NCBI RefSeq assembly: GCF_002288525.1 | Contig: NZ_CP023068.1 | Location: 496,001-560,000 of the forward strand | Reading direction: 5' to 3' | Source of the DNA: Sinorhizobium sojae CCBAU 05684 | GTDB lineage: Bacteria; Pseudomonadota; Alphaproteobacteria; Rhizobiales; Rhizobiaceae | DNA: 64,000 nucleotides | Part shown: piece by piece, positions 60,763 to 64,000 of the stretch | Position numbering within the stretch: position 1 is the first letter of the stretch | Layout: the number at the start of each line of letters is the position of its first letter | The notes under the pieces: model-generated | Databases searched by the model: none | Told to the model about the DNA's origin: nothing | The model's input: the letters and a program-made list of their open reading frames with translations, nothing else | Translations under genes and position numbers: made by a program

Positions 60763-62058
60763 ATGACGCTCGGAGCATCCCAACGTTTGCACGAGGGCGT
60801 CGCGGCCGTCGAGACCATGACGCGTTTTGCGCTCGCAGTGCTGGCGCTCGCTTCGGGCGTCTACACCTATCTCGGCGTGCGCAGCCTTCTCGACGGCTCG
60901 CCGACCGCGGTGTTCTTCGCGGCGATGATCTACTCGGCCTCGGTCTCTGTCGCCATCTACGCCTTCTGGTCCTATATGGCCCGCTTCTATCCGCACGTGA
61001 CCACTCATGCGGGCCGGGTGGCGATGTTGGGTGTGATGGCGTTGGGCGCGGCGATGATCATCGCCATGTCGAGCTGGCTCAATGCGGCGGCACTGGCCGG
61101 TTCGGCCGCGCTCGAGCAGCATCTTGCGGAAACGGTAGAGGACTATAGCGGTGACCTCGATCAGGCGCATCAGAATGCACTCGCGGCCCAAAGCCTTCTT
61201 CCCGATATCCAGCGCGCGTCCGAACGCTTCGCCCAGCTCGCCGTCTCGGAGCGGCAATCGGGAGCGCTGACGGGGACGCAAGGTTCCGGGAGCGTGGTGC
61301 AGCTTCTGTCGCAAATGTCGGCGCAGATGAAGGAGCTGGAGAATGGCGTCAATGCCTCCCGCGAACAGGTCACGAAACTGTTCAATGACGGGCAGAAGCG
61401 GCTCGAAACTATGCGCAAGCTCGTCTCGGCGCCAGGCGCCGTGGCACCGCGTGCCGACCAGTTCTCCTCCGAAGTGGTGGCGCTCACGGGTGTGATAGCC
61501 TCCCTGGGACAGACGTCGATCGCGCCTTCGATCCGCCGCGCCGCGGACGACCTCTCCCTCGGCTTCATCGCGCCGGTCGCCGATGGCGGCGATGCCGATC
61601 TTGTCAACCGCCAGGACGCGGTGATGGAGACGGTACGGTCGTCGGTCGCGGCGCAGTCCAAGGTTCTTTCCGAAGCGGCCGACGAAATTCTCGCCCGTGC
61701 ACCCGTGGCGGAGCGCCGCTTCGTGCCGCTCTCCTCCGCCGAAGCCGTGTTGCGCTACGCGACCGATTTCATCCCGGCCTGGGCCGGTGCCATTTCCATC
61801 GATCTGTTGCCGGGCGTCCTGGTCTTCATTCTGGCCACGGTGCACGGCGTCATCCGCAAGCAGGAGGAGAAGATGCCGTTTGCCGATCGCATTACGGCGG
61901 CCGAGCTCCTGAAAGCGCTTGAGGTACAGCGAGCCGTGACGGCAAAAGCGGTGAGCCCATCGGAGACTGGCGTCCCTCCGGAGGGCGAAGAGCCCAACAA
62001 TATCACCAGCCTGGAGGCGAGGGCGCGTGCAAAGGATCGGTCGCATGAGGATCGATGA
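60763..62058 (+). CDS. Membrane protein with long coiled middle region
   Basis: A 431-residue protein of unknown function. Three hydrophobic segments lie near the N-terminus (TRFALAVLALASGVYTYLGV, AVFFAAMIYSASVSVAIYAF, RVAMLGVMALGAAMIIAMSS) and one near residue 350 (IDLLPGVLVFILATVHGVI). Between them about 230 residues are helical and charged, probably coiled coil on the periplasmic side. Its stop lies inside the following COG3904-type gene (14-base overlap), so the pair should act together. Confidence 0.8.
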   Translation: MTLGASQRLHEGVAAVETMTRFALAVLALASGVYTYLGVRSLLDGSPTAVFFAAMIYSASVSVAIYAFWSYMARFYPHVTTHAGRVAMLGVMALGAAMIIAMSSWLNAAALAGSAALEQHLAETVEDYSGDLDQAHQNALAAQSLLPDIQRASERFAQLAVSERQSGALTGTQGSGSVVQLLSQMSAQMKELENGVNASREQVTKLFNDGQKRLETMRKLVSAPGAVAPRADQFSSEVVALTGVIASLGQTSIAPSIRRAADDLSLGFIAPVADGGDADLVNRQDAVMETVRSSVAAQSKVLSEAADEILARAPVAERRFVPLSSAEAVLRYATDFIPAWAGAISIDLLPGVLVFILATVHGVIRKQEEKMPFADRITAAELLKALEVQRAVTAKAVSPSETGVPPEGEEPNNITSLEARARAKDRSHEDR

Positions 62059-62830
62059 GGCTTTCAAGGCGCTGGCGCGGCTCGACGACGGTGCGCTGAT
62101 GCGCGGCGCCTTCATCACCCTGCTGTCGGCGGCGGGGATATTCCTCTGGATCGATATGCGCGAAATCGCGGCCATGAATGCCGAATTTCCGGGCACCGAC
62201 CCGCTTCTTCAGGATCAGCCGGTCCTGCCCCCGGCTCTGACCGAGGGCGTGCCGAACGCTCCGCCGGTACAACCCGCGACCTCCGGCGAAGTGCTGCGCC
62301 AGCCGATGAAATTCGAACTCAAATCCGGTGGCCTATTGCTCGCCGAAGGTACCATCGACCTCGGGGCAGCGGCGCGCTTCGCCGAGGAGATCGAGGCGCG
62401 CGGTGAATATGTGAGGACGGTGGCGCTCAATTCCCCGGGCGGGTCGGTGGAGGACGCGCTCGCCATGTCGAACCTGATCCGCGAAAAGAAGCTCGACACC
62501 AAGGTGGCGACGAGAGCGCTCTGCGCCTCCTCCTGCCCAATCGTCTTTGCCGGCGGCGTTGGGCGTATGGCCGAAAAGGATGCCGTCGTCGGGGTGCACC
62601 AGGTGTTTGACGGCAGCGGACACCAAACGACGGCAGAACAGGCCATGTCGGCCGCGCAATCCACCACCGCCCGCGTCGCCCGCCACCTCGATGCGATGGG
62701 CATTGGCGCCGGACTCTGGTTCAATGCCCTCGAAACGCCGCCGGACCGGCTCTACTACCTCACGGTGGAGGAGATGGCGGATTTCAAACTGACGACGGAA
62801 CCGGTCGCAACCGCCGAGAGAAAGGGCTGA
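62045..62830 (+). CDS. COG3904-type ClpP-like membrane-anchored protein
   Basis: A 261-residue protein. An N-terminal membrane anchor (ALMRGAFITLLSAAGIFLWI) is followed by a Pro-rich linker and a ClpP/crotonase-like domain. VALNSPGGSVEDALAMSNLI matches the oxyanion segment of Clp proteases and CASSCPIVFAGG places a Ser where the catalytic one is expected. A His is found in VVGVHQVF. The domain would face the periplasm. The ATG used overlaps the upstream gene; an earlier in-frame start is possible. Confidence 0.82.
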   Translation: MRIDEAFKALARLDDGALMRGAFITLLSAAGIFLWIDMREIAAMNAEFPGTDPLLQDQPVLPPALTEGVPNAPPVQPATSGEVLRQPMKFELKSGGLLLAEGTIDLGAAARFAEEIEARGEYVRTVALNSPGGSVEDALAMSNLIREKKLDTKVATRALCASSCPIVFAGGVGRMAEKDAVVGVHQVFDGSGHQTTAEQAMSAAQSTTARVARHLDAMGIGAGLWFNALETPPDRLYYLTVEEMADFKLTTEPVATAERKG

Positions 62831-63224
62831 GCCACTTCTGCGACCCGCCTAGCGCGGGAAACTGTGCGCGGTTATCCGCCCGCATCCCGCGCTAATTTCC
62901 TAGAATCGATCACGTTTATGATTTTAGGTCGATCCGACCTAAAATCATCGTGATCTAGCGGCGGCGCGGAGATCCGCCTGCGCCACTCGAATCAAGGTTC
63001 TACCGGCTGACGACTTTGGCCGGCGTGCTGTTCCCTGATCACTCCCTTTTTGAAATCGACGCTCGATGACACCATGTCCTTATGGCAGGATCCGCCGCCT
63101 GTGAGTGGTCAGGTCCTCCATTCGGTGCCGTAGTGCTGTGGCGCGCACGCCTTGGTCTTGGAAAGACCACGGATGGCAGGACTGGAGGCGAGGATCCGCG
63201 GATGAAATCGATGGAGGGCAATCG
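62831..63224. other. Intergenic region before the J-domain gene
   Basis: About 395 bases. It contains the 48-base palindrome described separately. Short minus-strand frames overlap the J-domain gene and are not credible. No terminator with a T-run was seen. The J-domain gene is preceded by GGAGGG. Confidence 0.5.
62908..62955. repeat. 48-bp intergenic inverted repeat
   Basis: ATGATTTTAGGTCG and CGACCTAAAATCAT are perfect 14-base arms around a 3-base centre. Outer 7-base arms GATCACG and CGTGATC extend the symmetry, with 3 unpaired bases (TTT) on one side. This resembles rhizobial intergenic mosaic/REP-like palindromes, but could be an operator. Only one copy was found in the window. Confidence 0.6.
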
Positions 63225-64000
63225 GTGAGTGACGATCCATATCAGGTTCTTGGTGTTTCGCGCACGGCCACGCAGGACGATATCCGCAAAGCCTATCGCC
63301 AGCGCGCGAAGCAATTGCATCCCGATTTGCACCCGGGCGACAAGGAGGTGGAAGCCCAATTCAAAGCGCTTTCGGCGGCCTACCAACTGCTGAACAACCC
63401 CGAGCAGCGCGCCCGCTTCGATCGCGGCGAGATCGATGCCTCGGGGGCAGAGCGGCCGCAGCAGCACTTCTACAGGCACTATGCCGATGCAGACCAGGCA
63501 CGCCGCTATACATCTTCGGCCGGAGCGGGCGAATTCGAGGATATGTCGGACATCTTTTCCGACCTTTTCGGCCGGGGAAGGGGCGGCGGCCGGTTCAAGG
63601 CGCGCGGCCAGGACCTCTACTATCAGTTGGAGATCGAGTTCCTTGAGGCCGTCAACGGTGCCCGGCGCCGCATCACCTTTCCCGACGGAAACACGCTCGA
63701 TCTTACGATTCCCGCCGGCACGCGCGATGCCAGCACGCTACGGCTCAAGGGGAAGGGCACGCCCGGGATCGGCGGCGGCGAGAACGGAGACGCCCTGATC
63801 CAAGTCAGCGTCCGTTCTCATCCGGTTTTCCGTCGCGAAGGCAACGACATCGAAATCGACCTGCCGATCACGCTCTATGAGGCAGTGCTCGGCGCCAAGG
63901 TCGAGGTGCCGACGATTTCCGGCCGCGTATCAATGACCGTCCCAAAAGGTTCGAACACCGGCAATGTCCTTCGTCTCAGGGGCAAGGGCGTGAAGCCTCA
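63225..64000 (+). CDS. J-domain (DnaJ/CbpA-type) co-chaperone, partial
   Basis: The C-terminal end is outside the window. The first 70 residues are a J domain (PYQVLGVSRTATQDDIRKAY) with the HPD motif in KQLHPDLHPGD, which stimulates DnaK ATPase. A Gly/Phe-rich linker with GRGRGGGRFKARG comes next, then the substrate-binding beta domain (DLYYQLEIEFLEAVNGARRR). There is no zinc-finger CxxCxGxG segment, so it is of the CbpA/type B class rather than DnaJ. The GTG start is supported by ATGGAGGG upstream. Confidence 0.92.
   Translation, partial: MSDDPYQVLGVSRTATQDDIRKAYRQRAKQLHPDLHPGDKEVEAQFKALSAAYQLLNNPEQRARFDRGEIDASGAERPQQHFYRHYADADQARRYTSSAGAGEFEDMSDIFSDLFGRGRGGGRFKARGQDLYYQLEIEFLEAVNGARRRITFPDGNTLDLTIPAGTRDASTLRLKGKGTPGIGGGENGDALIQVSVRSHPVFRREGNDIEIDLPITLYEAVLGAKVEVPTISGRVSMTVPKGSNTGNVLRLRGKGVKP

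Noticed and set aside
62908-62955. Palindrome as a transcription terminator
   Set aside because: Neither side is followed by a T-run, so the intrinsic-terminator reading is not supported.
1-64000. CRISPR arrays, insertion sequences, integrases or replication origins
   Set aside because: No regularly spaced repeats, transposase or integrase motifs, or parAB/repABC-like genes were seen anywhere in the window.

Overview
The window looks like chromosome or megaplasmid DNA of a fast-growing rhizobium (Sinorhizobium/Ensifer type). The grounds are uniformly GC-rich coding sequence, dense operons of ABC importers, catabolic and surface-glycan genes, NasT/NasS nitrate control, a leucine-degradation operon and an alpha-proteobacterial sRNA with anti-Shine-Dalgarno loops. 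The gene order recalls parts of Sinorhizobium meliloti pSymB; that is memory, not a database match. No rRNA, tRNA, insertion sequence or CRISPR array was seen.

Layout. 1-6.6 kb: nitrate assimilation on the minus strand (nasT-nasS, then nrtA-nrtB-dual ATPase-nirB). A leader between nasS and nrtA carries a sigma-54 promoter, an ANTAR-target hairpin and an intrinsic terminator. 6.8-10.5 kb: a three-gene operon of N-formylglutamate amidohydrolase-like, DUF1704 (QEGLA/MATCAP-like) metalloprotease and GshB-like ATP-grasp proteins. 10.8-13.2 kb: a secreted lectin-like protein, a predicted alpha-r14-type sRNA, a TfuA protein without a YcaO partner, and an XRE regulator. 13.8-20.6 kb: leucine/isovalerate degradation (ivd, mccB, RidA, mccA, hmgL, methylglutaconyl-CoA hydratase). 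20.7-21.6 kb: an Xre-RES toxin-antitoxin pair. 21.7-28.1 kb: a sulfate/thiosulfate importer with duplicated binding-protein and ATPase genes, the two cysA copies sharing 362 identical bases. 28.5-34 kb: a D-threonine-aldolase/D-serine-dehydratase-like enzyme divergent from a polar amino-acid importer, RidA and IclR genes.

34-57 kb is the most unusual part. Glycosyltransferases, a polysaccharide deacetylase, a metallo-beta-lactamase-fold hydrolase, a nucleotide-sugar dehydrogenase, a polysaccharide-lyase-like secreted protein and an oligopeptide/oligosaccharide-type importer are mixed with two different class III cyclase-like proteins and a cyclic-nucleotide-binding protein. Next to the latter is a 903-residue ABC-exporter-like protein whose ATPase motifs are destroyed and whose nucleotide-binding domain holds three copies of a Q-loop/DNxLxG module. 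A cyclic-nucleotide-linked surface-glycan system is a reasonable hypothesis; nothing in the sequence proves it.

57-64 kb: a copper regulator (hmrR) beside the decayed end of its ATPase gene, two DGPF proteins with an ECF42-type sigma factor, a membrane protein paired with a COG3904 Clp-like protein, a 48-bp palindrome, and the start of a J-domain protein running off the window.
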